DNA of 64,000 nucleotides from Cladorrhinum sp. PSN259. Its lineage: Eukaryota; Ascomycota; Sordariomycetes; Sordariales; Podosporaceae. The translations under genes were made by a program, and so were the position numbers. The notes beneath the pieces are model-generated. The model ran no database searches. It was not told the origin of the DNA and worked only from the letters and a program-made list of their open reading frames with translations. The stretch is from assembly GCA_033725935.1 (NCBI GenBank), contig MU867074.1, positions 248,001 to 312,000 of the forward strand. Reading direction: 5' to 3'. Positions 11,195-22,237 of the stretch are shown here, piece by piece. Every line of letters starts with the position of its first letter. The first letter of the stretch is position 1.

Positions 11195-11978
11195 CTAGCA
11201 GCATTTCCCGCCTGACCCAGCGCCGGCCTGCTCGCCCACATTGACTCCTGACGAACCCGTGTTACCGCTCTGCTCCGTCTTGCTAGTGTCGATGATCCGC
11301 TTCTTGATGTCGGCTGCCAGGCTGTAGAATGCCTTCTCAATGTTCTCGTTCGTCTTGGCCGACACCTCGAGGAAAGGAATGCCCAGTTCGTCCGCCAGCG
11401 CCTGGCCCCGCTCAGTTGACACCACTCGCTTCTCCTCCCAATCGCACTTGTTGCCTATAAGGATCTTGTTGACGCCTTCTGTTGCGTGCTGCTCGACGTT
11501 TGCGAACCAGGTACGGATGTCTATTGAAATAGGTATTTGGTTAGAATACATCTCTGGGTGGGAATGCTGTTGCATAGTTTGCGAGGGATAACCTACTGTT
11601 GAACGACCTTTCATCGGTAACGTCATAAACCAAAAGAATGCCCATCGCACCGCGGTAGTAGGCCGTGGTAATCGTGCGGAACCGCTCCTGGCCAGCGGTA
11701 TCCCATATCTGTAGCTTAACGCGCTTCCCATCGAGCTCGATCGTTCGAATCTTGAAGTCGATGCCGATGGTCGTGATGAAAGAGGGCGTGAAAGAGTCCT
11801 CGCTAAAGCGTAGCAAGCAGCATGACTTGCCCACACCCGAGTCGCCGATCAGCAGCAGCTTGATCTATTGATCCACAAAACCACAGCGGTTAGTATTTGA
11901 CTTATGTGTAAGACATATCGCAAACGGGTCTGCGGGGGGCGCTATTACCAAGAAATCGTAGTTTCTGTTACTCGACAT
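11195..11978 (-). CDS. sec4: Sec4/Rab8-family GTPase of exocytosis
   Basis: Small GTPase that tethers secretory vesicles to the plasma membrane and hyphal tip through the exocyst. Three exons: 11949-11978, 11597-11864 and 11195-11520, giving 207 residues. Exon 1 encodes only MSSNRNYDFL before a GTAATA donor. The second intron splits the codon after SFN, restoring the conserved SFNNIRTWF. Motifs: GDSGVGKS (residues 17-24), switch I TTIGIDFK, WDTAGQERF, NKCD and EVSAK. The C-terminus GGKCC is a double-cysteine geranylgeranylation signal. The N-terminus and effector region match the fungal Sec4/SrgA group better than Ypt1. A (TC)n tract lies about 50-70 bases upstream of the start. Confidence 0.95.
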
Positions 11979-13107
11979 TTTGAAGGTTGAGGATAATGTG
12001 GTGGGTTTAAATCGGAAGTTGAGGGTGTCTCTCTCTCTCTCTCTCTCTAAAAGAGCGGCGAAGATTGAATTGCAGATTGAGTTGCGGCGGTTCGCGGAAG
12101 CTCGGTATCTTTTCGCGAGGTGGGATTAGGTTGCGTGTTCTAGGTGTGACAAGCCGGGCTGTAGAAAAGGAGTGACACAGTCAGTGGTTGTCTTTGCTGG
12201 GGTGTGTGAGTGAACGGTGACAGAGCGCGGCTCAGTCGGTTGCTGCGTTAAGATGGAAAAGTCGACTTTAATTGTCTAAAGGGGGAATGGTTGGGAACGG
12301 ATGAGGGCTAGAGACAATGAAGAGGGTAGGTTGGAATAAGGTAGGCAGTAACGGCTGTCGAGAATCGGTGACGACAAGGGGTCTCGTCAGGTTTGTGAGT
12401 GGACGGACAGACGGGGGAGACGCACCTGCACAGGAAAGAGGGAAACCTGGAACCAAGAACCTGGTTGCCTTCCCAAGAACCGAATCTAGGGATGCACTTT
12501 ATTAGGGTTCACTTAAGCGTCGTCAACGGCAAAGAAAGGAGAAGCGAAAAAATGATGAGAATTCAAAGACAGTCACTTTGAGTAATGAAGTAGGATGTCA
12601 AACTACGAGCCTCAACCGCATCAAAAGATCATATGCAGAGCGACGTCTCGGGGTCTTGGCAGGTCTGGGACATTGGATTGGATTGGGTTGACAGAGGCCA
12701 GAAACAGGAGAGATGGGAGTCGACGGGAAAGCAGGTGAGAGAAGCGCTGAATGTGGTGGCGCCCACCGGCCCAAGCCTGTCGGCAAGCAGGGGTTTCCTT
12801 GAACACCAACGACGCCCCACTACGCCACAACGTGTCTTTACAAGTACGGAATGCGAATACCGAGCGTGTTACACCTCTCTACCCCTTTACATGTAAGTTT
12901 CAGGCATGAAAAGTCTGTATGTCCAACTGTAGAATAATGCTCATCGTCGTTTTTCTAGTCATTTCGCCTGCTCATACCCGTCCATGCCTGATGCGCTGCT
13001 AGTGTATACAATTGATTCCTAAACCTCCATCCGCTCCATCCTGGCGCTACCCATGTCTGTCGTTATATACATATACCATCATTACCTCCTGACCCCTTGA
13101 TATTCGT
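11979..13107. other. Spacer: sec4 upstream region and nca2 3' flank
   Basis: Tandem-orientation spacer. The sec4 promoter and leader lie at the left, including a TC/GA tract. The 3' end of nca2 is at the right. Several overlapping open frames near 12600-12900 on both strands have no recognisable similarity and look like chance. Confidence 0.6.
12028..12048. repeat. (TC)n microsatellite in sec4 leader region
   Basis: An uninterrupted TC run of 21 bases. On the sense strand of sec4 it reads as a GA-rich tract 50-70 bases before the start codon, so it is probably in the 5' untranslated region or core promoter. Confidence 0.9.
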
Positions 13108-15370
13108 TTATCTCATTCTGCTCAGCCACTCGGCATATGCCCACCGGATTCTCTCAAGAACCTTAACCTGCATGGAAATAACCCTGAGGCTAGCAAGCTC
13201 ATCAAGATCCTCGATAAACTCCTTTTCAATGTCTCCAGGGAGAACGCCATGTGCCAACTGCCGCAGCACGTGGATCTCACATACCAGAAGTCCGTGGTCC
13301 CGGTACGAAATGAAGTTACCTGCCGAACTAGAGGAAGCTCTCGACAAAATCTTGTCCATCCGACGGAGCACCCGCACACTCCGCCTGGCCTTCTTAGTAT
13401 GCCGCATGCCCTTTCGGCCACCGAAGACCGTCTTGAAGTATTGAACTAATCCTATCGTCACTGTTGAACTGATATTAGCAAAGACTCAAATCTATGTGGT
13501 CGACCTTTAGCCGACAGTCGAGGATTCTTACCAAGAATACCAGGTGTCAGACCGATAAAGCCAAAGACCAGCTCCTGGCTCTTCAGTAGAGCATCAATAC
13601 CGCTAATAGCGACCTCGAGGTCGACCTTTGTCTTCTGCACCTGAATGAGTAGCGATCGAACCAAGTTTCCCTTTACAGCTCCCACGAATGGCTGTCGGAG
13701 ACCTTTCTCGTAAGCCCTCAGAACAGGAGTCACGTCTCCTTCTCTGACTTTGCTCCGAATATCAACGAGCTCGGATTCCGAAATAGACGCATTTCCCACC
13801 GCAACTAGCGGGTGATCCTGAGCAAACTCAACCACCATCCGTTCCAGACTCTCGCGATCCGCCTTCAGGCTGTCCCGGCTCATGATGGCGATCTCCTCAT
13901 TCGAGTCGTGGCGAATCGTACCGATGATCTTGCGCACCGGCTCGATGACCCAATTGAACCAAAAGTCGCGCGTCGTAGCACCAAGATCTCTAATCCAGGT
14001 AATGATATCATCTTGTCTGTTGACGAGAATGCGCAAAACGGTTGATGACGAAAATAGGAGAACGGCAGCCGGGATCCAGTATCTCACAAGCCTCGAGGGT
14101 CGGCCAAACTTACTGGTGAGCTCCGAGGTGGCGAGGCTGTGGTTTGGAATGCCTTGCTGAAGAAGGGACAGGAGGCGCCGCGCCAGGGTCGCGGGTCTCG
14201 TCGCGGCAGGGACGTCGTCAATGTGGACTGAGAGCTCCGGGTCTTCCTCAACTCCGGCAAATACCCGCTCCTCAAAGTCAGAAACGTTAGAATCCAGCTT
14301 TAGGACGCCTCGTAAAATCATGTCCATCAAGGCTACGCTACGTTCCAACACACCACGCCACTCTTCGTTGTATACAGCCTCTTGTTGCACGTTCCTAAGA
14401 TCAAGGCCCTCATCCAAGAGGACACCAAGTCCAGCAGCTGTCATTTCTCTCAGCTTCTGCAGGCGAGCGAGTTTGCGGCGAGCTTCGGAGCGTCCGATAT
14501 CCACACGAGAGAGTATCTTGTGCCGAAAATCTGTCAGAGATCGCTCAGCAATGCTATCTCTCACAACGCCATAGTACTGACGCCAGTTGCTGGCAAGTCT
14601 GGACCGCGCGGACCCCGCAGATGTAATTCTTGAAAGCTCTGCTGCGTGGTCATCGCCCTGCTCACCATCGACTTGAGTTGGTGAAATAGCTCCGGATCCC
14701 GAAGGTTCAATATCTAGGTGAAGATGCTGACGAGCCACCAACAACTGGTCGTTCTGCAGCTGCTTAAACCGATCCAGAACCTCACTAGAGATTTCCCTGG
14801 TCCATTTCAAAAGCCGCAAGGGCGAGGACTGCATTGTGTAAAGCAAGCTGTTGGGGTATGAGCTCAAAACCTCGTCCCAATACCAGATATCATCGCTCAG
14901 GGGCGCGATCTGGTCGAGGAGGGTGTCCATAAGAAGCCCGTAAGTCTGCACCGTTGCCTTGCCTACCAAGAGCCATTCAACATCAGTCTCAATGACCATC
15001 TTCTCCTGGAATTCGCCCTCCTCTTGAGCCTCGGCCAGACCGGACTTGAGAAGTAGATCCTCAATTCGCCATTGCGGTAAGCTTGTCCCTGAGGTCGAGC
15101 TGGATGAAAGCGCCTTGGCTATCCGCAAAAGTTGGGTGATGCGAGGCGACGTAAGTGCAGAAACCTCGACCCGATCAACACCCTGAAACTGTTCATCTTG
15201 GTCCTCGCCGAGTCCCAAAGGTATCAGAGAGATCTGGTCGATCCGTGCGTCCAAACGGCGCACATGACTAAATTACCACAGCAAATAGTGCAAGTGTTAA
15301 CGGTCCTGCCTTTTTGTGTCAAAAAATGGGGAACCCCGGAAAGAAATACTAACTCGGCCACAATCGACAT
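13108..15370 (-). CDS. nca2: NCA2-family mitochondrial protein
   Basis: Homologue of yeast Nca2 (nuclear control of ATPase), a mitochondrial membrane protein that influences expression of the mitochondrial ATP6/ATP8 genes. Three exons: 15354-15370, 13532-15267 and 13108-13460, giving 701 residues. The tiny first exon encodes MSIVA plus part of a codon before a GTTAGT donor. The last intron has a GTAAGA donor and a CAG acceptor, and joining there continues PGIL into VTIGLVQYFK. Visible family features are WYWDEVLSSYPNSLLYTMQ, a hydrophobic segment (YWIPAAVLLFSSSTVLRIL) and a C-terminal part reading RRMDKIL then HGLLVCEIHVLR with an acidic EDLDEL. The family call is from memory of this architecture. 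The start is supported by the spliced short exon. Confidence 0.85.
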
Positions 15371-16290
15371 CTTGGTGTCAATGCCCCTCAACCAGGTTAA
15401 AGCACGACCAACGATACCATACGAAATGAAACCAAAAAATAGTTAGTAGCACGGCCCAGGGGGGTGCATAAAAGTGGCAAGTTCGGACGGCCCAGAACTC
15501 TCCGAATCGATGTGAATATGGATCGAATTTGTACAATCAGGCCATCAAAGGGTGCCCGGAAGCGAAGAATTCCGGGGGTGGAGTTGGAAGAGTTTTGGGA
15601 TCGGCCAAGAAAATCCGTTCGTCCAGTGTCTGTGGTGTGGGTTGTGGGTTATCGTGAGAGGTTGCAAATGTGATCACGCCGGTGCATTTCGCTGCGGGAA
15701 ATCGTTATGTCCAATTAAAAGGGCTGTTATCTCTTGATGCAAGTCTGAGGGGATGCAGCTGCAGCTAAGAATTCAACAAACACAGGTAAGGAGGTATGTT
15801 CCCGATTGGATAGCAGTTACTTCCATTATTTTTTGGAAAGGGGGTAATAGCTGTTTGCAACGGCTACAAGGAGAGGCCGCCACTGGTGAGGGGGAGCTGG
15901 AAGCTGCGTGATGATTTCATAGCTGCCCGAAATTTCAGACATTTGACAGCAGGCTCATACAGTGCGGAAAAGGCTCCGTTTGCTTTGGGCCGTTTAAGTG
16001 CACTCTCCGTAGTTTGACCGTTTGAAACTGGCTCAGCTGGCAATAATTATAACCGTTTCATGGACAGAGTCCATCAATATTGATTTTTAGGGAGAACTAT
16101 GGAAGCTTCAAGCTTTTCATGTTTCTAAACAGAACAATAAACTCAGATCGGGCAACCTGGAGAACTTCGAGGCAACCAAAGCTCCCCAAGGAAACGCAGC
16201 CACGCACGGGTTTACGCGGAAATTGCCGCTGTCCTCGCAAGCAACGGTGTTTCAAGGTCTTGGCAGGCACCATCAGACGACAGAAACTGG

Positions 16291-16440
16291 ATTGGCTCAA
16301 CACATCTGACCACCCAATGAGCGCTGATCTCGAATTCCCACTTAGCGTTCTCGGGTCACGGAAAGGGGTTCTTGAACGTGGGCCGATCTCGTGCGTTTGA
16401 GGAGGATGGACCAATGAACCTTGCCTTGGGATACGCCAAT
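16291..16440 (+). promoter_or_regulatory. CCAAT-box cluster upstream of erg25
   Basis: Four CCAAT pentamers in either orientation: ATTGG at 16291-16295, and CCAAT at 16314-16318, 16411-16415 and 16436-16440. They lie 270-419 bases before the erg25 start. Fungal CCAAT-binding complex is known to act on ergosterol genes in Aspergillus; action here is inferred. Confidence 0.5.
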
Positions 16441-16474
16441 CCAAATGATAAAAAACCACCCTCACGCTTGACCC

Positions 16475-16492
16475 TTTTTTTTTTTTTTTTTT
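16475..16492. repeat. Poly-T tract upstream of erg25
   Basis: Eighteen consecutive T bases about 220 bases before the start codon. Such dA:dT tracts often mark nucleosome-poor fungal promoters. Confidence 0.85.
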
Positions 16493-16709
16493 CCAAAGCA
16501 ACCCTTCCTTCCATCTTCACGCGACTGACAAGCCGAAGGAGGCATTGTCTTCTTTTCCTTTCCCCCTTCTTGCCTACCTTTTTTTTAATAAACGGTGCTC
16601 GAGTGGTTTTGGGAACTGGCCAACCTCTCTTCTTTCCATTCCTTATCCGCCCCTCCAGCGCGCTGCGCAATCTACACCGCAACAGTGCCGGCTACGCTCG
16701 CCACCCATC

Positions 16710-17762
16710 ATGGCCTACGCAGCTCTGTACGAATCACCCCTTTCGCCGGTCGCTTCAGGCCGACAATGCTAACAGTTAATCTTCTAGTAACTCGACCATC
16801 ACTGGTCTCGGCTCAACGGCCACCTATTCGAGCGTCTTCGAGGAGGTCTCGAAGCTCAATGTCGACATGTACTTCGTTGAGCGCGCCTGGGCGTCATGGT
16901 ACCTTTGGATGCAGAACGACACAATCGCGACGGGCATTTTGAGCTTCGTCATGCACGAGCTTGTCTACTTCGGCAGATCGCTCCCCTGGATCATTATCGA
17001 CGCCATCCCCTACTTTAACAAATGGAAGTTACAGAACGTGAGTGCCACACCGCCCCGAACGCTACGGACTCGTTTGCGACCTTGGCTAACCAGACACGAT
17101 AATTTCAGACCAAGGTTCCCACCTGGAAAGAACAATGGGAATGCGCCGCGCTCGTCCTTATCTCCCACTGCACTGTTGAACTCCCCCAGATCTGGCTCTT
17201 CCACCCTATCGCAACCTACTTCGGCATGGACTACGGCGTTCCCTTCCCCCACTGGTGGGAGATGGCGTATCAGATCATCATCTTCTTCATTATCGAAGAT
17301 GCCTGGCATTACTGGTTCCACCGCGCTCTGCACTACGGCCCCCTCTACAAGGCGATCCACAAGCTCCATCACACCTACAGCGCTCCCTTCGGTCTTGCTG
17401 CTGAGTACGCGTCACCAATTGAGGTCATGCTCCTCGGTTTCGGCATTGTTGGCACTCCCATCATCTGGGTCCTGAGCACCGGCAAGCTTCACCTCGCCAC
17501 CATGTATCTCTGGATTATTCTCCGTCTCTTCCAGGCCATCGATGCCCACAGCGGCTATGACTTCCCTTGGTCTCTTCGCCGCATTATTCCCTTCTGGGCT
17601 GGTGCCGATCACCACGATCTTCACCATGAGCGCTTCATTGGGAACTATGCCTCCAGCTTCAGATGGTGGGATTACTGCCTTGACACCGAGGCCGGCGAGG
17701 CTGCCGCCAAGGCCCGCCGTGAGAAGAAGCTGGCTCAGATTCGGGCCAAGAAGGCGCAGTAA
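16710..17762 (+). CDS. erg25: C-4 methylsterol oxidase (Erg25)
   Basis: Non-haem di-iron ER membrane enzyme that oxidises the C-4 methyl groups of 4,4-dimethylzymosterol in ergosterol synthesis. Three exons: 16710-16726, 16788-17037 and 17109-17762, giving 306 residues. The first intron (GTACGA donor, GCTAAC branch, CTTCTAG acceptor) joins MAYAAL to NSTITGLG. Three histidine boxes are visible: HRALH (160-164), HKLHH (173-177) and HHDLHHE (257-263), the expected fatty-acid hydroxylase iron ligands. Several hydrophobic segments fit a membrane protein. The lysine/arginine-rich C-terminus (REKKLAQIRAKKAQ) could be an ER-retention tail. The length fits the family (about 300 aa). Its pathway partner erg1 lies 21 kb downstream. 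Confidence 0.96.
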
Positions 17763-18865
17763 ATATTTCACGGCACATAATCTTTGTGTGACGTCGTATT
17801 AGAGGCTTATTTTCGCATGTGGTGCATTTCCGCCGTAGCAGAACACCACTGCTGCGTATAGGGTTTGCTCATTTTCTGGGTCACCTGGGGATTGCGGTCA
17901 GTGTGAGCTAAACATCATGACCCTTCCATCTTTTTTTTTCCATTGGCTTCAGTCTTGATTTGGGTAGGGATAGAGTTGATGTCCGTGATGAAGAAGACAC
18001 GAACAAAAACACGTACTACGTACACTGGGGAACAAAAACTGCGACTTGAAGGGGCACAAAAACCACACATAACAGCGCACAGGAAAGGCGTTGACGGGGC
18101 CCGGGGCACAAGGGCCGTTTCGGGTTGATATAGCATCAGTTGATACATAATAATTAATTATACCTGTACATTAGAAGGGAGAACCTAGTTACACTAGGGA
18201 TCTCTGATAATAAAAAGTACATACGATGAACAGAAAAACTGATGGGGGCCGTGATGTGATACCGTCCGTGTTCGCCTGCTCAACCCACCCCAAACCAGCA
18301 TTGCGTGGTTTTCTCATGTTTATAATTATTCCGTTCACTGGCCAGATTCCTCTTCTCCGCCCCTTTACCGCAGTTGGCATCGCCCTTGGTTGGTTACACT
18401 ACTGCACATGCCAGTTTGGTATGCAATAGCGTATAGCTAGGCCATAGCGTGGCCAGTCTGGTTCATCAGCGTATTGAAGAGCGTATATAGATGGATTACT
18501 CGTTGCTGAAGCTTGTTCTATGTGTAATTTATGTGTTGTGAAGCTATGTTTCGGCTTTCCTAATCCAGCATTCAAGTCGTCTGGGTGGGGGGATTTTCTT
18601 CTTCTATTTCAGGATGACTCCCTCTGGCGTTATGTCACTGGTACCAACTGAATGTATCAAACTTTCCGTCCAGCGATCCAAAAAAAAAAATAAGAACCCC
18701 TCATTCTTTGGGATTAACATGGCACCCCGGATGGAAGTCTTCCTTCCAAGGCCTTCCTTCAACTCCATGCTCGCTGTGATTTACGAACCCTTCCATCCTC
18801 CAACCAGAGAGCTTTTTCTGCAGAAACTCCTTCCCAAGTTTCCAGGGTCCTCTTTCTGATTTTAC
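17763..18865. other. Tail-to-tail spacer
   Basis: Convergent spacer between erg25 and the pterin dehydratase gene. Contains AT-rich 3'-flank sequence near 18140-18230 and no supportable gene. Confidence 0.6.
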
Positions 18866-19678
18866 TTACAGCTTTTTCTCATCTTCAAACTCCGCCTTCA
18901 CTTTCTCCTTCCAACCCTCCCGCTTCCCCTCCTCATCGACTTCAAAAACCACATCAGCCAACCCTTTCAAATTGAAGTCCCTTTCAAGTGCGTCAAGCCC
19001 CACACCCGGCAAAAGTGGACTCGGTTCCACTGTTCCGTTCATCTCTTTACTCAGAACCTCGCACTCCCAAGCCATCTCAAAGTCTTTGTGTGTTAGTCCA
19101 GTGCGATTATCGTGCGTGGTCCACCGGATATGCACTATGTTGTAGATGTTTGACCATTCGGGATGGTGACGGTGTTCCGCGGCTTTCTTGGCGACGAGTT
19201 TCATGAATCCAAACGCTTTATCGAAGGTTTTGAATCGGTATGTGATTGAGAGACATGAGCATTGTGGGAGTGCGTGTGGGTGGATGGAGAGTCTCCAGTC
19301 TGTTTTGAGGAGCTTGTTGAGTTGCACGATCTTGCTATATGATGTTGCTTTGGTGGGGATTGAAGAGAATTTGGGTTCAGCTTCAGCCTCGGGCTTGGGA
19401 TTCATGGAGGGGGTTATTGACGAGAAGTGACGTGTTTGAGGGCGGTGCGTAAGTCTTGGAGAAGAGAGGAGTGGTGAACTTGAGGATGGGGATGAGAAGG
19501 TGGTTAGTGTTGATAGAAAGGCTGGGGATTGGATTTGATGAGCGACTTGGAGACAGCCCAGTTTCTGGGGTATCAGAAGAAGCTGCGGTTTTCGCATTGT
19601 GAAGAAAAGATGGGGATTTTTGGTTCTGATGTGAGAGTATATTGTTGAGAGAGTGTAACTGAGTTTGATGAGGCCCAT
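18866..19678 (-). CDS. Pterin-4a-carbinolamine dehydratase with mitochondrial-type leader
   Basis: Single-exon gene of 270 residues. The catalytic domain lies at about residues 105-205. It shows the family signature EHRHHPEWSNIYN, with the His-His-Pro active-site group, then IRWTTHD and LTHKDFEMA. Known family members dehydrate 4a-hydroxytetrahydropterin and recycle the biopterin cofactor; related proteins have been linked to molybdenum-cofactor function in other lineages. The role in this fungus is unknown. The long N-terminus is rich in Ser, Leu and basic residues and poor in acidic ones, and it ends in RHFSS, which resembles a mitochondrial presequence cleavage site. Met92 (ATG at 19403-19405), directly after it, could start a cytosolic form. 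A C-terminal extension of about 65 residues is charged. Confidence 0.85.
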   Translation of the reverse strand: MGLIKLSYTLSTIYSHIRTKNPHLFFTMRKPQLLLIPQKLGCLQVAHQIQSPAFLSTLTTFSSPSSSSPLLSSPRLTHRPQTRHFSSITPSMNPKPEAEAEPKFSSIPTKATSYSKIVQLNKLLKTDWRLSIHPHALPQCSCLSITYRFKTFDKAFGFMKLVAKKAAEHRHHPEWSNIYNIVHIRWTTHDNRTGLTHKDFEMAWECEVLSKEMNGTVEPSPLLPGVGLDALERDFNLKGLADVVFEVDEEGKREGWKEKVKAEFEDEKKL

Positions 19679-20058
19679 GATGATGTTGTATATTTCTCAA
19701 GGGTTAGGGTCTGATGTAAGTGAACCATTCCCCTCCCCTTGAATCCACCTTTGTGTAACCATGTGCTTGCGGTAGGCCATAAAGTGAGAAGGTTGCCACT
19801 GCGCTTTACCAGAATGTGAATAGATCAAGTCAATTTATGGGCGCATTTTGTGCCGGATGGGAGGGAGAAAGTGAACCCGGAACTGACGCTGAGGTCCCGA
19901 CAACGGACCTCCCCCGCAGATGGAAGCTTCCGAGGTTCGTTTAGGCCATGGCTCCTTCCCAGGGATCATTGCCGATCCAAGTTCAAGTTGAGCCCATAAT
20001 TAGCTGAGGAAGATACTCGAAATACTGAAAGAAAATAAATTTAAGAAAACACATCAAA
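19679..20058. other. Divergent promoter between dehydratase and decarboxylase genes
   Basis: A 380-base head-to-head spacer. An AT-rich AAAATAAATTTAAG stretch lies just before the decarboxylase start. No gene is seen. Confidence 0.6.
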
Positions 20059-21638
20059 ATGGACTCCCAAGGATTCAGAGAAGCCGCAATCACCTCAATT
20101 GATGAGAGTAAGTGAGACATTGTAACTTCTAATCACCCACAACATACCACTAACACCAATCCAAAGTCATCAACTACTTTGACACGCTCGGCACCCGCGA
20201 TGTCGTTTCATCAGTCGAGCCAGGCTACCTGAGAAAGCTTCTCCCAACCGAGGCACCAACCGAGGGCGAGCCATGGACCGACATCCAGAAGGACGTCGAG
20301 GCCAAAATTATGCCCGGCATAACTCACTGGTCTCACCCAGGCTTTCACGCCTTCTTCCCCTGCGCAACCTCATACCCTTCCATCCTCGGTGAACTCTACT
20401 CCTCCGCCCTCTCAGGAGCCTGCTTCAACTGGATCTGCTCTCCAGCCGTCACCGAACTGGAAACCATCGTCCTCGACTGGCTCGCAAAAGCCCTCGGTCT
20501 GCCTCAATGTTACCTTTCCACCGGTCCAACCCTCGGGGGCGGCGTCATCCAAGGCTCAGCTTCAGAAGCAGTCCTCACAGCCATGGTAGCCGCCAGAGAG
20601 AAATACCTTACCGAGACCATCCCCACCGACCTAACCGGTGACGCCCGTGACGATGCCATCGCACTCAAGCGAGCCAAAATGGTAGCCCTCGCAACAACAG
20701 CCACGCACTCCTCCACCAAGAAAGCCGCCTTGATCCTCGGAGTCCGCTTCATCACGATCCCCGTGACGCAAGAAACCAACTACTCCCTCACTTCCTCCAT
20801 CCTCTCCGAGGCCCTCGCTTCCATTCGTCAACGAGGTCTCGAGCCATTTTTCCTAACCGCCACCTTGGGCACAACAGACACATGCTCAGTAGATGACTTC
20901 GCTGGAATCTCCTCCGCCCTCTGCACCCACTCAAACCCCCCAGGCACTCCCGGAGAAATATGGGTTCACGTCGACGCAGCCTACGCCGGAGCAGCACTCG
21001 TCTGCCCTTCAGTTCAAGAAGCAACCAAAATCTCACTCGTCGAAAACTTCCACAGCTTCGACATGAACATGCACAAGTGGCTCCTAACGAACTTTGACGC
21101 ATCATGCCTCTACGTACGTAATAGAGAATGGTTCGTCCGCGCCTTGACCATCAACCAAGCAGTCTACGCCAATAAAGCCTCAGATAACGGTCTCGTAACA
21201 GACTATCGCGAGTGGCAGATCCCGCTTGGTCGTCGTTTCAGAAGTTTGAAGATTTGGTTTGTCTTGAGGAGTTACGGCATCAAGGGACTGCAAGAGTACA
21301 TTGAACGGACCACCAAGATTGGTGAAGAGTTTGGGGAGTGGGTTGGAGAAAAGAAGGAACTGTTTGAGGTCCTTACGGGACCTAGTTTTGCTTTGACTGT
21401 TTTTAGGATGACTGGCAAAGATGAAGAGGAGAGGAATGACCGGACGAAGAAGTTGGCGGAGAAGATTAATGCCAGCAGGAAGATTTGGGTTACGAGTACT
21501 GTTCTGGACGGGCGGTATGCGATTCGGTTCATGACCGGAGTCAGAAAGACTGAGAGGGAAGATGTGGAACGGGCTTTTGAGATTGTGGTTGAGAAGGCGG
21601 AGGAGGTTTTGAGGGCGGGGAGTAAAGCCTTCAGATAA
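20059..21638 (+). CDS. Aromatic-L-amino-acid (group II) decarboxylase, PLP-dependent
   Basis: Pyridoxal-phosphate enzyme of the DOPA/tyrosine/tryptophan decarboxylase family, probably cytosolic, releasing an aromatic amine and CO2. Two exons: 20059-20107 and 20167-21638, giving 506 residues. The donor GTAAGT splits an Ile codon (DEI/INYFDTLG). Features: N-terminal WSHPGFHAFFP, AVTELE, the cofactor-stacking His197 (THSSTKKA), the cofactor aspartate Asp286 (HVDAAYAG) and the Schiff-base lysine Lys320 (NMHKW). Length and motif order match the family (about 480-510 aa). Substrate cannot be read from the sequence. Neighbours are housekeeping genes, so a secondary-metabolite cluster is not suggested. 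The stop codon runs directly into 13 G bases. Confidence 0.9.
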
Positions 21639-21651
21639 GGGGGGGGGGGGG
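21639..21651. repeat. Poly-G run right after the decarboxylase stop codon
   Basis: Thirteen G bases start directly after TAA. A second run of 12 G bases lies at 21986-21997. Long G runs are also prone to sequencing error. Confidence 0.85.
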
Positions 21652-22207
21652 AGGTAACTAAAGGCTAAATAACCAGTAAATAGGATTGTTTTTACCACAT
21701 ACACAAGTTCTTTGGAGTGTCGGTTGGTTGGTTGTTTTCGCTGTAACGTAAACTAACAACCAGATCTGATGCAGCCCAATACACATAGAGAATTTGTGTT
21801 GGGAGATTATCTTACATCACCACCAAACCACCTGATATTTCTTCCCGTAGTATAGCTACTGTACATGCTGTTCGAAGATTTATACTTGGGGAAGATTGGT
21901 ACTGCTAAATCATCCTATGTACTCTTTTTCTCATCCGAAATGACGACGTTGCTGTTTTCTTCTGCTTTCCACCCTCGACCATTGAGGGGGGGGGGGGAAA
22001 GTAAGTTCGAAAGTAAACAACAGCCAACTTTCAACAACGGCAACAGAGACACCAAAACAGAGAGGATTTTCAAATCATAAAAAGGGGTATTCCATTAGTG
22101 CCTATCTATTATACAAATACATCCTCTACAACGGTATAATATCCGATTGGTTTCGATTGCAGGTTTTTTATTTTATTTCTTCGGCTGTCTTCCTCTCCCT
22201 CCTACTG

Positions 22208-22237
22208 CTCCTCCTCCTCCTCCTCCTCCTCCTCCTC
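22208..22237. repeat. (CTC)10 trinucleotide microsatellite
   Basis: About ten perfect CTC units in the convergent spacer, 30 bases long. It may lie in a 3' untranslated region. Confidence 0.9.

Larger units (their letters stand above)
15371..16709. other. Divergent promoter region between nca2 and erg25
   Basis: Shared upstream region of 1.34 kb. The right half holds a CCAAT cluster (16291-16440), an 18-T run (16475-16492) and a TTTAATAAA-like sequence near 16580. No gene is supported. Confidence 0.65.

Noticed and set aside
16300..16320. SREBP-type sterol element upstream of erg25 or erg1
   Set aside because: The nearest matches (TCTGACCACCC near 16306 and ATCACCCAC near 40767) each miss the consensus ATCACCCCAC by at least one base, so only the CCAAT clusters are reported.
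20059..21638. Decarboxylase as part of a secondary-metabolite cluster
   Set aside because: Neighbours on both sides are housekeeping genes and no synthase, transporter or cluster regulator is present.
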